64,000 nt of DNA from Capsicum annuum (Eukaryota; Streptophyta; Magnoliopsida; Solanales; Solanaceae). The stretch lies in contig NW_025855829.1 in the NCBI RefSeq assembly GCF_002878395.1, positions 786,745 to 850,744 of the forward strand, in the 5' to 3' direction. Below the pieces are notes generated by a model. That model was not told where the DNA came from. It ran no database searches and worked only from the letters and a program-made list of their open reading frames with translations. Shown here piece by piece: positions 32,154-45,500 of the stretch. Numbering within the stretch: position 1 is the stretch's first letter; every line of letters starts with the position of its first letter. The translations under genes and the position numbers were made by a program.

Positions 32154-34566
32154 TGTAATACACCGGAAAATATTTTGTTGAAATTTTGTGCGTAAACGTG
32201 TTGGGTTCTATCTTCTAGAGTGAATTATAAATTTTTCATGTGGAATGTCTTAGATTATTACCCACCATTGCGTAGAGTATCGAATAAGATTTCCAACAAT
32301 ATGTGGATCATCTAAAATGGACACCCGAGCGACAAGTTATGAACATTCTGATCGAACCATGAATAGTAGTGAACAGTAAAAAGTGCAGGAAAAAGTACTG
32401 AGGCCTGGCGTATTTTTGCTCCAACTTTAAATGATCATAACTCCTTGTACATAATGATCTAGGTGATTTACTATATATCAACAAAAAGCTCTACGAGTCT
32501 TCTTTCTAATGAAATTGGTTTCATCCAATTTGTCTATCGGAGCAAAAAGTTATGGTCGATCTACTTCAGCCTAACAAAAGTGAATTATTGGGTCAACTTC
32601 AAATAATCATAACTCCTCGTATAGAATGACCTGGGTGAGATACTATATATCAACAAAAATATATGAGAGTCCTCTTTCTAATGAAACTGGTTTCATCCAA
32701 TTTGGATATCGAAGTAAAACGTTATGGTTGATCTACTTTAGACTATCAAAATAGTCCACTAAAGGACAGATTCGAGAATTATTTGATTTTTAGGGACGTT
32801 TTGGTCATTCCCCCTCACCCAAAATCCGTCCAAACCCTATATTAAAGCCTATTAGAAGCTATATATGTTATATTTCATCAAATTCCCTCAAAAAGAAAAC
32901 CCTAAGCTCCTACATCCAACTTCAAGAACCTCCAAAGTTCACCATTAATTCTGCAAATTTATTCAAGATTCTAAGTTCCTAGTTCAAGAACTCCAAGAAC
33001 CATCATTCAAAGGCACGATTAACATCTCAAAAATGAGTATCAATCTAAAGTTCATCATTTAAGGTATGTGGGGTTTTTCAACAAGAACTCTCTTTCGTTC
33101 TTGTGCCCAAAAGTAATTTTCTTTACAAAGGCATGATTTTTATTTGATTTTTATGAATTTGAAGCATGAACCCATATCTTATGCTGATTATTATAAAATC
33201 TTGTTATTTATGATTTTGAAAGATGAATTTACATGTGTGGAGATATAAAGCATAAATCTTGAACGATATTTATCATGATTTGATATTTGGGTCGTGAATC
33301 CCCATTGGAAATTGTGTTTTTTTAGAAAGTGTGTGTTATAAGCACGTTGATGTTGAATATTTGAGATATTTTGAACGATTTGACCTTTTGGTCTTAATGG
33401 AGTTATTTTAAACTCGAGTGTGAAATAAATCCACAACGTGGTTCATTTTGATAGATGGGAAGCATGATGGCTCCCAATGTTTATTTATATATGGCTAGAA
33501 TTGTTTTGTTGTGGATTGTCTTTGAAATGATTTGAGCTAAGTTCGGGAGAAATCTTTAGCACCGAGTGGGAGGTACAAAGCGACCTTACTTCCCTAGAAC
33601 TACGTGCCCCCATAGGACTGAGCCTGAGGCTGATTTATATAGTGATCACTAGTTTGTGTAGATTTGATATCGATAGTCCTACTCCGATGGCAAGGATAAG
33701 ACAGCTCTCCCCAACGTGGGTTGTACGTTGGACTCCATGTAGCTCACATAGTTTATGTCGGTTATAGGATCTCCTAGTGTGGGTGTGTTTCCTTGTGTCT
33801 ATAGTGAATGGTGAAGTGATTTGAAAGTGGAATTGTGAAAGTTATTCTTTCGAAAGATTTAAATGATATTTATATTATGAGAATTGATATTCTTGATGAA
33901 CTGAAAGTGATTGACAAATTATATGTTGACTCACATGTGTTATTGTACTTATTTCATCCTCTCATGATTATGATGATTTTCTTTGGGCTATGTGAGTCTT
34001 TCATACATCCTGCATATTTCTTATAAATATTTATGATGATGATGTTTATACAACTGCATACACCCCCATATATCTGGTTTCTTTCCATGGTACTGACCTA
34101 CATCTTCGGATGTGGGCTGTATTTTTTCGGAATGTAGGTTCAGGTGCTCAGTTCCAGGTTCAACAGTGATTCTTCAGGCACGCTGTTCTACATCCTCTGT
34201 TGTGGTGAGTCCTCATGTTCTGAGGACGTGATGTCTGATGTTGGTTTCACGAAATTGTTTACATTTGATAACTAAGTATGAGTCAGTTGGGGCATGTCTC
34301 AATGGCTCGCTGGTTTTATCGATTTTCTTAGAGGCTTGTCAGACTAGTATAGATGTTGGGAGTTGACTAATAAGTCGTATTTTTTATCTTTCTAAAATTC
34401 TTTTATTCTTGGATGATGATTACTCTGTTGATATTTGAGGGTTATTTATGGAAACCCCGCTGATTTGTGTTGAACTGAATGAAAATGGCTCAAAGGGTTA
34501 GCTTGGAGCTACTCATAGCCTCAAGCACTGTGTGACACTCCGGGACCCCTTTTTTGGGGCGTTACA
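32154..34566 (+). mobile_element. Nested solo LTR of a related gypsy-like family
   Basis: Starts TGTAATACACC and ends GGGGCGTTACA. It is flanked by GCAAT (32149-32153) and GCAAC (34567-34571), a 5-bp duplication with one mismatch. About 2.4 kb long, it matches the host element's LTR in the opposite orientation in blocks, for example 33540-33740 against 30120-29900, but is diverged elsewhere. There is no interior and no second LTR, so it most likely arose by LTR-LTR recombination. Confidence 0.8.
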
Positions 34567-34571
34567 GCAAC

Positions 34572-37500
34572 GCAACTTCTTACTTTCAAGCTTAGCATCA
34601 CTTCTCAAATGCTCTCTCAACTATACTATTTCCCTTAAATACCATACTCATTTGATTCAACTTATAATTCTTATATTGGCACTGCGAAATCTTTCTACGA
34701 AGGTCTAAACTAAACTAAGTTCTCTCACCATGATCAAGCCTAACTCTAAATCACAAGATACAACATGCCAAACCACAGTACTAGTCTAAACCATAAGGTT
34801 CAATATTCTATATCTTTTTAGAGTTTAGACCCTAAGCATAACATGCCTTACCACTTCAATGACTAATTCAAAACTCTTGATATGGATTCATTAGTGCATA
34901 TTGCATTCATCATCTTACACCCAACATGACATTCAAGCCTATCATTAAAAATCACATATAACTTTAAGGCAAATATCCATAAGGGCATACGTCACATATT
35001 TTCTAAACCTTTATCAACGACAATTTTCTTGCACTATTCTTAAAAACATACACATAATTTCTAACTAACTATGACATGTATCAAAGACTTGGCCTGAATC
35101 TTACTTCACACTTTAGCCTTAGACAGCAAAGCATAAATAATCTTTCTTAATAAGGGTCATCAACTCTCTCACATCTAAACCATTACTTATCCACAATCAT
35201 CGCCACTATCTTAACATAGGAAAAGGTCACCAAAGGGCTAACACATAAGAACCTGAAGTACGAAAACTACAATACATAACATTAACACTTATCTTAGGCC
35301 TGAGGAATAAAATATCAAAGGCATGGATTCATTAAAGAAATCTAAGCAGCGGACATGCGTGATATAATGCGAACTTTACTAGTATCATGAGTTTAAAAAC
35401 TGGTCATACTCTGAAACATGAGTTCATACTTATCATGAGCTATTCAACATAAGACTGGAGCTCATAGATTCATGAGAGATAGCTCGAATCATAGAGTAAA
35501 GTTGTTACATGCTTGCTAGAAGCTGAGAATGGGCTTGAGCATGCATGATGGGTATAAGCATAGGCATGTGGCATGGATTTATCATGCAAGTGATGGATTT
35601 GGTATTATAATGACAAAAATCTAAGGAATACTATAGAGTAAGAAGGGATCACTATCTCATCATAACCCATTATTGACATGTACCACAATCTAATTCTCGA
35701 AACTTGGTTTGGTTCTTCACTAACCATCTCCCCCTTAGGTCAAAGCTGGTATTCTAAGCATGATGGTCTACTCCATATCCTCGAGATTAAGCCATAATTT
35801 CATCATTCTAATATCTACACATAAATGCTAAACTCACAAGAATAAACTAATTTCAAACTTACCAACTTCATTCTTGAACAACCCATCCATATGACATCCT
35901 TAACTTTCTAGCTTCAATAATCATAGTCTTCCAAGATCACACTTCTATACTTATATAACTCCTTAACCTAGCTATAAAGAACATCATAAATTATTTAACT
36001 AGCCTTTCTCCACCTAGAAACTCAATGTTACTACTAACCACGCAATATGCAATAATCTTCGAAAAAAATATAGCCCCATAGCACCTTGGGCACACCTCTA
36101 CATCATACTTAATTACAAACACATGATCTTATACTCTTGTATACACTGTTTAGGCCTATTAGATCACCTCCATATAACTAGAATCAACAACCAAACCATC
36201 AACTGTTCAAACTTAATATCTAGGGCTAAACATGATTTACAACCCAATCTCACACACCATTCTCACTTCAAAACTATAGAACACAACATTAAGAAAAACT
36301 AGTACACAATGACAATCGATCATAATCATACAGCCTATCTTATTCATAATCCATTAACATATCCTCCTTCTTCACATCATTACTATTTACCCATCTTTAT
36401 GCCTAAATTACTTTCATAGCTCTATAAATTTCAACTAAACTTTCTCTTGCAATCTCAGGAAAGCCTAAATTAACAATACTCAACCACTAAGTACTTCCAT
36501 CAAAACCTATACTTTCCTAGCACAACAAATTCCATCAATAACTCTTTTTATACCTCAAGCAAACAACAATTCACCTTAACTAAAATCTCCTTCTCTAACT
36601 TTCACTAAACTAATAAACAACGATATATCACTTTATTACTAACTCGATCATATGCAAAAAGAAGATTTGGCTATACATACACTTAATAAATTACGCTTAC
36701 CACCTTTCTTGTCACTACACCTCTAAACCCAAACTTTCAACCAACGCAAGAACAACAAGATAAACAACAAGTTGCTAATGAGTCAAAATAGGCCTCATAC
36801 GGCTTCACTAGACTTTGGTTTTATGTTTTGAACAAGAAAAAAGCAACTATGCTAGTGAATCGAAATAAGCCCCATACAGCTTCACTAGACTTTGATTTTT
36901 TACAACTACAATGGTAACAAAATTACATAATACAAGAGATAGAAACTTTACACACAATATTCAATGATCTAAGAATACACCTTACTCTGTCTTAATTGAA
37001 TAATCTATAAGAATGATGGCATAACTTTAAATTTGAGGGACTTATAACACACTAGAAGGCTTCTCTCAAAGCCGTTTTATAACTTATAAAACTTCTGCTA
37101 GCAAATATAAGAGCATTATCTGGAGAGGAATTGGAACTTGTTGATCCTGCTGTCTTAAGAATAATACAGAGATAAGGAAGTATAGATTTATATTATGGTT
37201 TCTGAGGAGTAATCTGAAAGCACATCTGACTTGGGCTTACTGCACGACTTTTATGAACATGAATAAAGCACTTCAATCTTTGAAACTCAAAAGTACTGAT
37301 GGGATATTTTTCTTGCTTTCTTACAAGAACATAACTATCTGTAAAGATTTAAGCTTCACTATTTCTGATACCTTAAAAATAAGGCAAAGATGGCATGAAT
37401 AAAGTGAGATGAGAATCTGTATAAATTTTCTTAGAGAACCTTTTTATAGCACGATCTAAGACTTGAAATAATGGAGACATTTCCTAAATGTCCTGTATCC

Positions 37501-37590
37501 TCTTGAAGAAAAGTATAGATGTCTCTGTACCATTCCGTAAGACTCTACTAGACACGACTTCATAGACACCCTAGGACACTTGAACTCTAT
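34572..37590 (-). other. Non-coding interior of the gypsy-like element, proximal part
   Basis: About 3 kb with no open frame of 60 codons on either strand. A near-direct duplication of about 65 bp occurs at 36777 and 36852 ('gctaatgagtcaaaataggcctcatacggcttcactagactttg'). Confidence 0.65.
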
Positions 37591-37602
37591 GCTCTGATAC
37601 CA
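37591..37602 (-). other. Primer-binding site, initiator-Met tRNA type
   Basis: Reverse complement reads TGGTATCAGAGC, four bases inside the right LTR. It fixes the orientation of the element. Confidence 0.9.
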
Positions 37603-37606
37603 AGTT

Positions 37607-39924
37607 TGTAACGCCCCAAAATTGAGTCCCGAGACGTCACACGGTGCTTAGGGACACAAGTGACTCCAAGCTAACCCTTCTACTGGCATAAATCATAAGC
37701 AACTGAATAAAAGTATAAATCTATATAAGTTTGCAGAAAATAAATCTTTTCTGAATATGATAGATACAAAACTGAATTTATAAGATTACAACTCTACTTT
37801 TATAATGAAAACTAGAACTGAATACATCAACTTCTACTAACTGTCTATGAAGCCTTTACTAGTAATGACTATAGGTAGATGGGTCATGAGTCCCGACTAT
37901 CCCACTCAATATGACTGAATAAAAAAAATACAATATTTCTCGAACTGTATAACTAACTCAAACCCTTGAATCAAAAGGACTTATCACCTGTTGAATGGAG
38001 CCGCAAAATGACTGCATATGGTATGTGTTCTATAACTTATGCCAATATTATGAGAAGATATAGCCCACATATGAATATGTGGTCAGTACCATGGAAATGT
38101 ACCGAGTATATAGGGATGTGTGCAAGTTTCAGATATCAAATATCATAAGTATTCATAGAAAACATGTATGCTAAAACAAGTGACTCACGTAGCTCAAATA
38201 AAAAACATCATAATCATAAAAGAGTAAGATATATCAAATAAAACACGTGAGTCATCATAGTAAGTTCTCAATTCACTTTCATCTCGATTTTCAAACCATC
38301 AAAAAAATCAAATCTCATAACAATTCTCTTTAGAATATAGTATTTCAATCTTTCAAAAAACAATAACTTTCTCATAACCAATTCTTCAAAATAATATATT
38401 CCTCTTAGATAGAATGGTACACACATACATTGGGAGTCTCTCATAACCAACATAAACTATATGAGCTACATGGAGTCCAACATTCTACCCACGTTAGGGA
38501 GAGTCACCCTATTCCTTGACATCGGAGTAGGACCTTAAATTATCAATCTAAACACTAGTTATCACTATGAAAATCAACCTCAATTCTGGCTTCTATAGGG
38601 GCACGTAGTTCTAGGAAAGTACCAAACCTGCTATACCTCCCGCTCGGTGCTAAAGACTACTCTCGAACTTAGCTCAGATCTTTTCAAAAGAAAATACACC
38701 ATAAAACGGTTCAACAATTCACAACGGGAGCTATCATGCTACCCCTTTTATAATGAATCAATAAAAGTGGATATCTTTTCTCATCTCGGGTTAAAAATCA
38801 ACCCCTTTTTATGACCAAACGGTCAAAGCTTCTTTATTTATTCAAATCATTTAAATTCAAGGTGTTTATAACACATGTTTTCTTAAAAACAACAATCTCA
38901 AATAGAGTTCTAAACCCATGTCTCAATATCACATTAAAACTTATCAAGATTCAAGCTTAACATCATAAACACATATAAATTTCTACAAAATCTAGAAATT
39001 TTTGCTTTAAGCATAAAATATCATTGGTCACATATAATTCCACTTCTAAAATATTGAAAATATCATAATCTCATGAGAATCAATATAGGATGTAAATTCA
39101 TGCTTCCAATTCATAATAAAACATATAAAATCCATAACTTCATAAAAGAAAAATATTTTTGGACACAAGAATGAAAGGGTGTCCTTGTTAAAAAAACCCA
39201 CATACCTTGAAGTTGAAGCTTTGGATGAACTATTAACCTTGGGACTCTATTCGTAAAAATAATAGATGCTTCTTGTAGCCCACAAAATGGGGAATTCAAA
39301 TCTCAAAGAATTATTGAACAACCACGGTTAAATCTTGAGATATCTTAATATTTAGGTTAAAACCCTTAAGAGTGTTCTTGACCAATTTTTGATTAAAGTG
39401 AAAGGATTTTGGATAATTAGGGTTAAATCCCATGTTATAGACATATATAGGGGTAATTTTTGGCACTTGAAAGTGAGGTATGCGGTGTACAACCCATGGT
39501 AGACCTTAAGGTGTGCATCACACACCTTATGCCAAACTTGTAAGTGTGCCTTGTACTCCCAATCGCACACCCTTACTGCCTCTCACAAAAATGGGCATAA
39601 CTTTTTGCTCGGGTATTGGATTAAGGAAAAATTGGTATCGTCGGAAAGATAATTCAATTATCTACAATTTTGTAGTCTTGGGATGAAAATTTCATGTATA
39701 TTAAGAGCTATACACGTTTGAAGTTGACCAAACTTTGGACGAATCAATTGATCTTAGCTCAACTTTGTTCTAGGTCATTTCTATGAACATTTTCACCTTT
39801 AAAATACTCCATAGACTAGGATAATTATCATGAAGCATGTATTCACATGAGAATAACTTGGATTAGAGCTTAGACGCGTAGGAAGGACGGTTAGAATTCT
39901 AGCACGAGAATACGGGGTATTACA
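37607..39924 (-). repeat. LTR of the gypsy-like element (5' LTR in element sense)
   Basis: Starts TGTAACGCCCC and ends CGGGGTATTACA. Compared with the left LTR it lacks about 20 bp around 39725 and has an added A-rich phrase near 39805. Confidence 0.93.
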
Positions 39925-40059
39925 AAAATTACGATATTCAAAATTTCAAATTTCATCATAGATAACATGAAAAAATTTACTGAAACAGGCAAAGAAGACG
40001 ACGAGAAGGCAAGAGCAATATGAAACATACCTGCCATATCCAAAGGAAAGGGATTAAAA

Positions 40060-40330
40060 CACCAATTTAAGTTAAGAAAAAATATATACTAGTTGAAATA
40101 CGAAAGGATCCTCAGGAGAAAAAGAAGATAAAAGAGAGAAAAGGAGAAGACGGTTGGGATTACCCTAAAGAGGAGAGAAAGAGAAATAAGAGAGATAAAT
40201 CTTTTTATGGTTGAAGGAGAGAGAATTTTAGAGATAGGTTTAAATATTTATTGATAATTTATGGTGGTGAAATGCATTGAGGAGCACAAGGAGATGGTGA
40301 TGGTGACATTGAAAAGACAAGATAAGAAAA
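40060..40330 (-). promoter_or_regulatory. Leftward ULP-C promoter and leader, cut from its gene by the LTR element
   Basis: The reverse complement matches 14640-14860: a pyrimidine-rich leader and a donor-like AG/GTATGT near 40030. The matching coding fragment starts at 28471 on the other side of the LTR insertion. Confidence 0.55.
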
Positions 40331-40439
40331 CTCATGAAGGAGATTTTTGAGTTATCCAAAAAATATTTTTTCCGCATTAGTATTTTTGATTTTTTATTTC
40401 AGAAAGAAAATTACTTTAAAATGAAAAAGATCTTAAAAT

Positions 40440-40750
40440 AGATAAGTCATCTATTGAAACAAATATCTATATCTGTTTGAAAATTTCCATCAGATCAATC
40501 ATCTGTCGCAATATATGGCAACGTCTATTTGATAATTTTCAATAGATAGATCATCTGTTGCAAAATATGTCTTTATTTGTTTGATAATTTCCAATAGATA
40601 AGTCATCTTTGTAACAGATGTCATTATCTATTTGATAATGATCAATAGATAAGTCATTTATTGCAACAAGTTGAACATTTATTTTAATAGATGTCTATAA
40701 CTATTTGATAATTTTCAACAGATGTGTCATCTATTGCAGCAGGTTAGTCC
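40440..40750. repeat. Palindromic repeat cluster
   Basis: Units with 'tttgataatttccaatagat' linkers. Confidence 0.8.
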
Positions 40751-40770
40751 TCTATTTATTTAAATCAAGC

Positions 40771-42190
40771 GATTGTTTGAAATATCTAAATTGATTTAGC
40801 TAGAATTAAGGATGAGTTCATAAGTTTAACTACAATTTCAATTGATGTCATTGTATTTGCACGATGTTGGCATTGCGTTTGTCCCGATCGGAGTCATCAA
40901 TTAATCAATTTGTGTCAAAATAATTCAAATTAAGTGATTGTTTGAAATATCTAAATTTATTTATCTGGAATTAAGGATGAGTTCATAGGTTCAACTATAA
41001 TTTCAATTGATTTTTATTGCAATTACATAATGTTGGTATTGTGTTTGTTTTTACCGGAGTCATCAATTGATCAATTTGAGTTGAAATAATTTATATCAAG
41101 TGATTGTTTGAAATATCTAAATTGATTTAGCTAGAATTAAGGATGGTTTCATAGGTTTAACTATAATTTCAATTGATATCGTTGAAATTGCATGATATTG
41201 GTATTATGTTCGTCCTGACTTGAGTCATCAATTTGAGTTGAAATTATTCAAATCAAGTGATTGTTTGAAATATCTAAATTCATTTAGCTAGAATTAAGGA
41301 TGAGTTAATCGGTTCAACTATAATTTCAATTGATGTCGTTGCAATTGCATGACGTTGGTATTATGTTCGTCTTAACCGGAGTCATCAATTTATTGATTTA
41401 AGTTGAAATGATTCAAATAAAGCAATTTTTTGAAAAATATAAATTGATTTAGCTAGAATTAAGGATGAGTTCATAGGTTCAACTACAATCTTAATTGATG
41501 TGGTTGCAATTGGATAATGTTGGTATTGTGTTCGTCCTAATAGGAGTCATCAATTAATCAATTTAAGTTGAAATGATTCAAATAAAGTGATTGTTTGAAA
41601 TATCTAAATTTATTTAGCTATAATTAAGGATGAGCTCATAGGTTCAACTACAATTTCAATTAATGTCATTGCAATTGCATGACGTTGGTATTGTGTTCGT
41701 CCTGACTAGAGTTATCAATTGACTAATTTGAGTTGAAATAATTCAAATCAAGTGATTGTTTGAAATATCTAAATTGATTTAGCTATAATTAAGGATGATC
41801 TCAAAGGTTCAACTATACTTTCAATGGATGTCGTCATAATTACATGATGTTGGTATTGTGTTCATCCTAATCAGAGCATCAACTGATCAATTTGAGCTGA
41901 AATGATTCAAATCAACTGATTTTTTAAAATATCTAAATTGATTTAGCTATAATTAAGGATGAGTTCATAGCTTCAATAATAATTTCAATTGATGTCGCTG
42001 CAATTGCATGATGCTGGTATTGTATTCGTCCTGACCGGAGTCATCAATTGATCAATTTGAGTTGAAATGTTTCAAATCAATAGATTGTTTGAAATATCTA
42101 AATTGATTTAGCTAGTATTAAGGATGAGTTCATGGTTCAACTACAATTTCAATTGATGTTATTGCAATTTGAGTTTAAATGATTCATATT
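40771..42190 (-). repeat. 164-bp tandem array, about 9 units
   Basis: Units start with 'gattgtttgaaatatctaaa' or a variant at about 40771, 40936, 41102, 41259, 41424, 41589, 41754, 41918 and 42083. The reverse complement matches the seven-unit array at 13208-14290. Confidence 0.93.
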
Positions 42191-42384
42191 AAATTATTAT
42201 TAAGTCAATATTAAATTCATTAAAGTTCCTATTGAACTTATTAACTGAAAATTAATTTTAGTGAAATTAATTTAATTTATCATGAAATAGTTAAAAAATT
42301 TCTCTTTTAAAACATTAATTAAGATCAATTTGGATTAAATTAACATTTTTAAAACTTGTCATTCTTTTCCAAAATACAAATCAA

Positions 42385-42600
42385 CCTATATAAATCATCA
42401 ATTTGGGGGAAAATTTTTCATCATTTTAAATCTTTAGTTCTATCTTTTCTCTTTCTCTCTCAATAATACAAAAAACAACTGCTCAATATATTGCCCAACC
42501 CTTCACAATAGATTGATTTTCTTCCCATTTCTGACCACATAGGTATCATTTTCAACTTTCTTCTTACTTGTATCCATCATTTTCTCTCTCTTCACAAGTA
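42385..42600 (+). promoter_or_regulatory. ULP-A promoter and leader
   Basis: CCTATATAAATC (42385-42396) is a TATA box, followed by a CT-rich leader (about 42430-42597) that ends at a donor-like AAG/GTAATAG (GT 42598-42599). The same module occurs at 12455-12690 (-) and about 7583-7850 (-). The leader intron would run to about 43840, but the acceptor seen at ULP-C (TTGTAG) reads TTGTTGGTA here and looks damaged. Confidence 0.58.
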
Positions 42601-42801
42601 ATAGAGTTCGAGAAGAGTTCTACATTTGTTGTTTTTTTTTAAATTAGGGGTTTTTAGTTAATGATAAAAAAAAGACTTTTAGTTGTATTATCTTTGAGAA
42701 TGGGTTAACAATTTTGAGTTGTGATGCTAAAAATATAGGAAGAGCCCAAGAAAACCCTAGTTTTTGTCGCAATATTTTATTGACTATCGTGGTATTATAG
42801 G

Positions 42802-43290
42802 ATGGTGTTTGTGGTATTGTTGGTAGTTGTTGGTTGTGTTTGTATGGTTGGTGTTGGCGGTCTTGGTGTTGGTGTTGGTGTTGGTGGTATTGGTATTAGT
42901 GATGGTGTTGGTATTGGTATCGGTGGTGGTGGTGGTGGTGGTGGTGTTGGTATTGGTGGTATTTGTGGGATTGGTGGTAGTGTTGGTATTAATATTGGTG
43001 TTATTATTGGTGGTGGTGGTATTGACGGTGGTGTTGGTGGTATTAGTGGTGTTGGTATTGGTGTTATTGATGGTGGTGGTGTTGGTATTGGTANNNNNNN
43101 NNNNNNNNNNNNNNNNNNNNNNNNNNNNNNNNNNNNNNNNNNNNNNNNNNNNNNNNNNNNNNNNNNNNNNNNNNNNNNNNNNNNNNNNNNNNNGTTGTGT
43201 TGTTGGTATTAGTGGGGGTGTTGGTACTGGTGTTGGTTGTATTGGTATTGGTGGTGTTAGTATTGCTGGTGTTGGTGGTGTTGGGATACT
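42802..43290 (+). repeat. GGTGTTGGTATT minisatellite with assembly gap
   Basis: About 390 sequenced bases of GGT/GTT/ATT units plus 100 N (43094-43193). A Gly/Val-rich frame across it is an artefact of the repeat. It lies in the ULP-A leader intron. Confidence 0.93.
43094..43193. other. Assembly gap (100 N)
   Basis: Exactly 100 N, a common placeholder size. True repeat length unknown. Confidence 0.98.
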
Positions 43291-43299
43291 GTATTGCCC

Positions 43300-43740
43300 A
43301 ACAGATTACACATCTGATGGAAATGTGGAAGACCTGATTCAATTTCATCCAACAGATAATCCATTTGTTGCAAAAGATGGGTAATCTGTTGGAAGTTATC
43401 AAAACAAAACTACTACTTGATTTGTTAGCTTCCAAGAGATGACCCACCTGTTCCAACAGGTGGAACATCTGTTGGGAGATATTAAAATAGGTCTTTAAAT
43501 AGATTCTCCATCTATTGCAACAAATGCATCAGCTATTGGCATAAAATAAAATAACTCTTCCAATAGATTCACCATCTGTTGCAACAGATGTATCAGTTAT
43601 TGGAAGAAAACAAACAAGTTGCAAGACTATTTTGATATCTTCCAATAGGTTGTTCATCTGTTGCAACACATTATGCATATATTGTAACAGATGATTCATT
43701 TGTTCTAAAAGATGGGTTATCTATTGGAATATTTTTTGTA
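43300..43740. repeat. Palindromic repeat cluster in the ULP-A leader intron
   Basis: Contains the perfect palindrome CATCTGTTGCAACAGATG (43573-43590). Confidence 0.9.
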
Positions 43741-45219
43741 ATGTGTTGTATAAAAATTTATTGAATTTTGTGTTACCTTTTTTTTAAATGATGCAGACTT
43801 CAATTGTAATGTATTTTTGTTTTTATCTTATTTGTTGGTAAAAAAATGTCTCCCAAAAGAAAAGAAAGTGAAAGTGGATCAACTTCTGACCACCTAACAA
43901 CAAAGGCTAGAGTACAGATGGATTTGGAGAAGCTTCCTAAACAATCTCAGTTAGGGAAAAGTGAAGCTAACGAAAGATATGAAAACGATGTTGAGAGACA
44001 TAGAGAAGGGTCTGTAGATAGTGGAGAGGAAAATAAAAGTGAGGAGAAAGAAGAAGAAGATAAAGATGAAGATGAGAAAGTAGAAAGTGAGAAAGATGAT
44101 GATGATCAAGATGATGACAATGCATCATCAATGGGACGTGAATTAAGATCGAAATCCCAGCATGATCCTGTTAAAATTATTAGTATTGACAGGTTTCAAG
44201 TTGAGATGCCGATAGATAATCCAACAAATTTAACTGGTGATTATGTAGTTAAATCTTAGTTGGGAAATCTTTTGATGATTTTAGGAATACTATGAAGAAG
44301 GAAAAACTAGAGGAATATTTTAAGAAGAGCTACTTTGGACACTTTCTTAAGCTGCCTGAGGACAACAATGACCGTTTCCAAATAAGCATGGTATATGGTC
44401 TTATAAAGTATAGGATCACATACGTGGGGGGTGATAAATATTTGAAGGAGGGGGCAAAAAGATGGATGAAATCTGGATTAACTACTGTGGCATGCCGGTT
44501 TGTTTTGGCATGAAAGAGTTCTCCATAGTGATAGGCTTGAAATGTAATCGTCCAAAAGAACCTCTCATCAAGGAAACACCCCTCAAAAAGTCCAAGGAAA
44601 GCAGGACAACCAAACCACCACCATCAAACAAACGCAAAACATTGTCAAAGTGACCACCCACCAAAACCAACAAACGCAAGGAAAAAATAGATAGGTTGTT
44701 AGACATTGTTTGACGTGGATACAAAGCCAAGATGTTATTAGAAGATCTTAAGGATAAAACCATACCAAAGAAGTACAGGGATCAATTGTGCTTATTTTGG
44801 TTTGCCTGTTCCATTATTGGCAAAAGAAGTCTACAAATTCATGAAGATGATTTGTTGGAGCTTGCTGAGGATTTTGAGAAATTCAATAATTATCCTTGGG
44901 GATATGACATCTATAAGTTGACTATTAAATATTTATTGACAAAACTATCCACAAAGACAACCTCCTTATACGGCTTTTCTTGGGCTTTCATGGTAAATTT
45001 AATCACCATTTTCTTACTCTTGCATTAATTTATATTGAATAATTATTGTGATGTTTTTTTGTTTGCTTCCTATTTACATTTTTAGGCTTGGGAATTTGAA
45101 GTCATTCCTCCCATCCGAAAGCAGGTCATAGATTAACCAGATGAGGTTTTTGATCCAAAGATCCTTAGCTGGTTGGCTGCAAAGAGCAACACAAGAAATA
45201 ATTTAATTCAAAGAAAGAT

Positions 45220-45500
45220 ATTGAAATAGATAGTCCATCTGCTACAATAGATGGGTCATCTGTTGAAATTTATCTTAATAGATTAGCCATCTACTTCAAC
45301 TGGTGCAACAAATGAGTCATATTTCACAACAGATTACCCATCCGTTGCTTTGATTCTCTGAACCTAACACTAAAATTACCCATCTACTGCAACTTATGCA
45401 ACAGATAGTTAATCTGTTACCATATACAAATCATTTATTGCAATAGAAAGATCATCTGTTGCAACATAAAGATCATCTATTGCATAAGTTGTCTGTGTTA
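45220..45500. repeat. Palindromic repeat cluster in a ULP-A intron
   Basis: Lies between the exon ending near 45215 and the exon starting near 45562. Confidence 0.85.

Larger units (their letters stand above)
29062..39924 (-). mobile_element. Ty3/gypsy-like LTR element without coding capacity (LARD-like)
   Basis: Two direct repeats of about 2.3 kb (29062-31368 and 37607-39924) start TGTAAC.CCCC and end GGGTATTACA. Both sides carry AAAAT (29057-29061 and 39925-39929). The primer site GCTCTGATACCA (37591-37602), whose reverse complement TGGTATCAGAGC is the plant initiator-Met tRNA primer site, lies next to the right LTR, so the element reads on the minus strand. A polypurine tract lies next to the left LTR. 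The interior holds no gag or pol likeness in any frame I examined, which fits a large retrotransposon derivative moved by a related autonomous element. The LTRs differ by many substitutions and small indels, so the insertion is not recent. Confidence 0.92.
39975..43510 (-). repeat. Right arm of the large inner inverted repeat
   Basis: Inverted counterpart of 11520-14905 with the same order of parts. It is interrupted by an N gap (43094-43193) within the minisatellite, so its exact length is unknown. Confidence 0.78.

Noticed and set aside
33835..34026. 63-codon frame
   Set aside because: It lies inside the nested solo LTR and resembles nothing known.
31369..37606. Search for gag, protease, integrase, reverse transcriptase or envelope in the gypsy-like interior
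   Set aside because: No frame of useful length and no motif such as a zinc knuckle or YVDD was found on either strand.
42802..43468. Gly/Val- and Leu/Val-rich frames up to 185 codons
   Set aside because: They run through the GGTGTT minisatellite and through 100 N; no real protein can be inferred.
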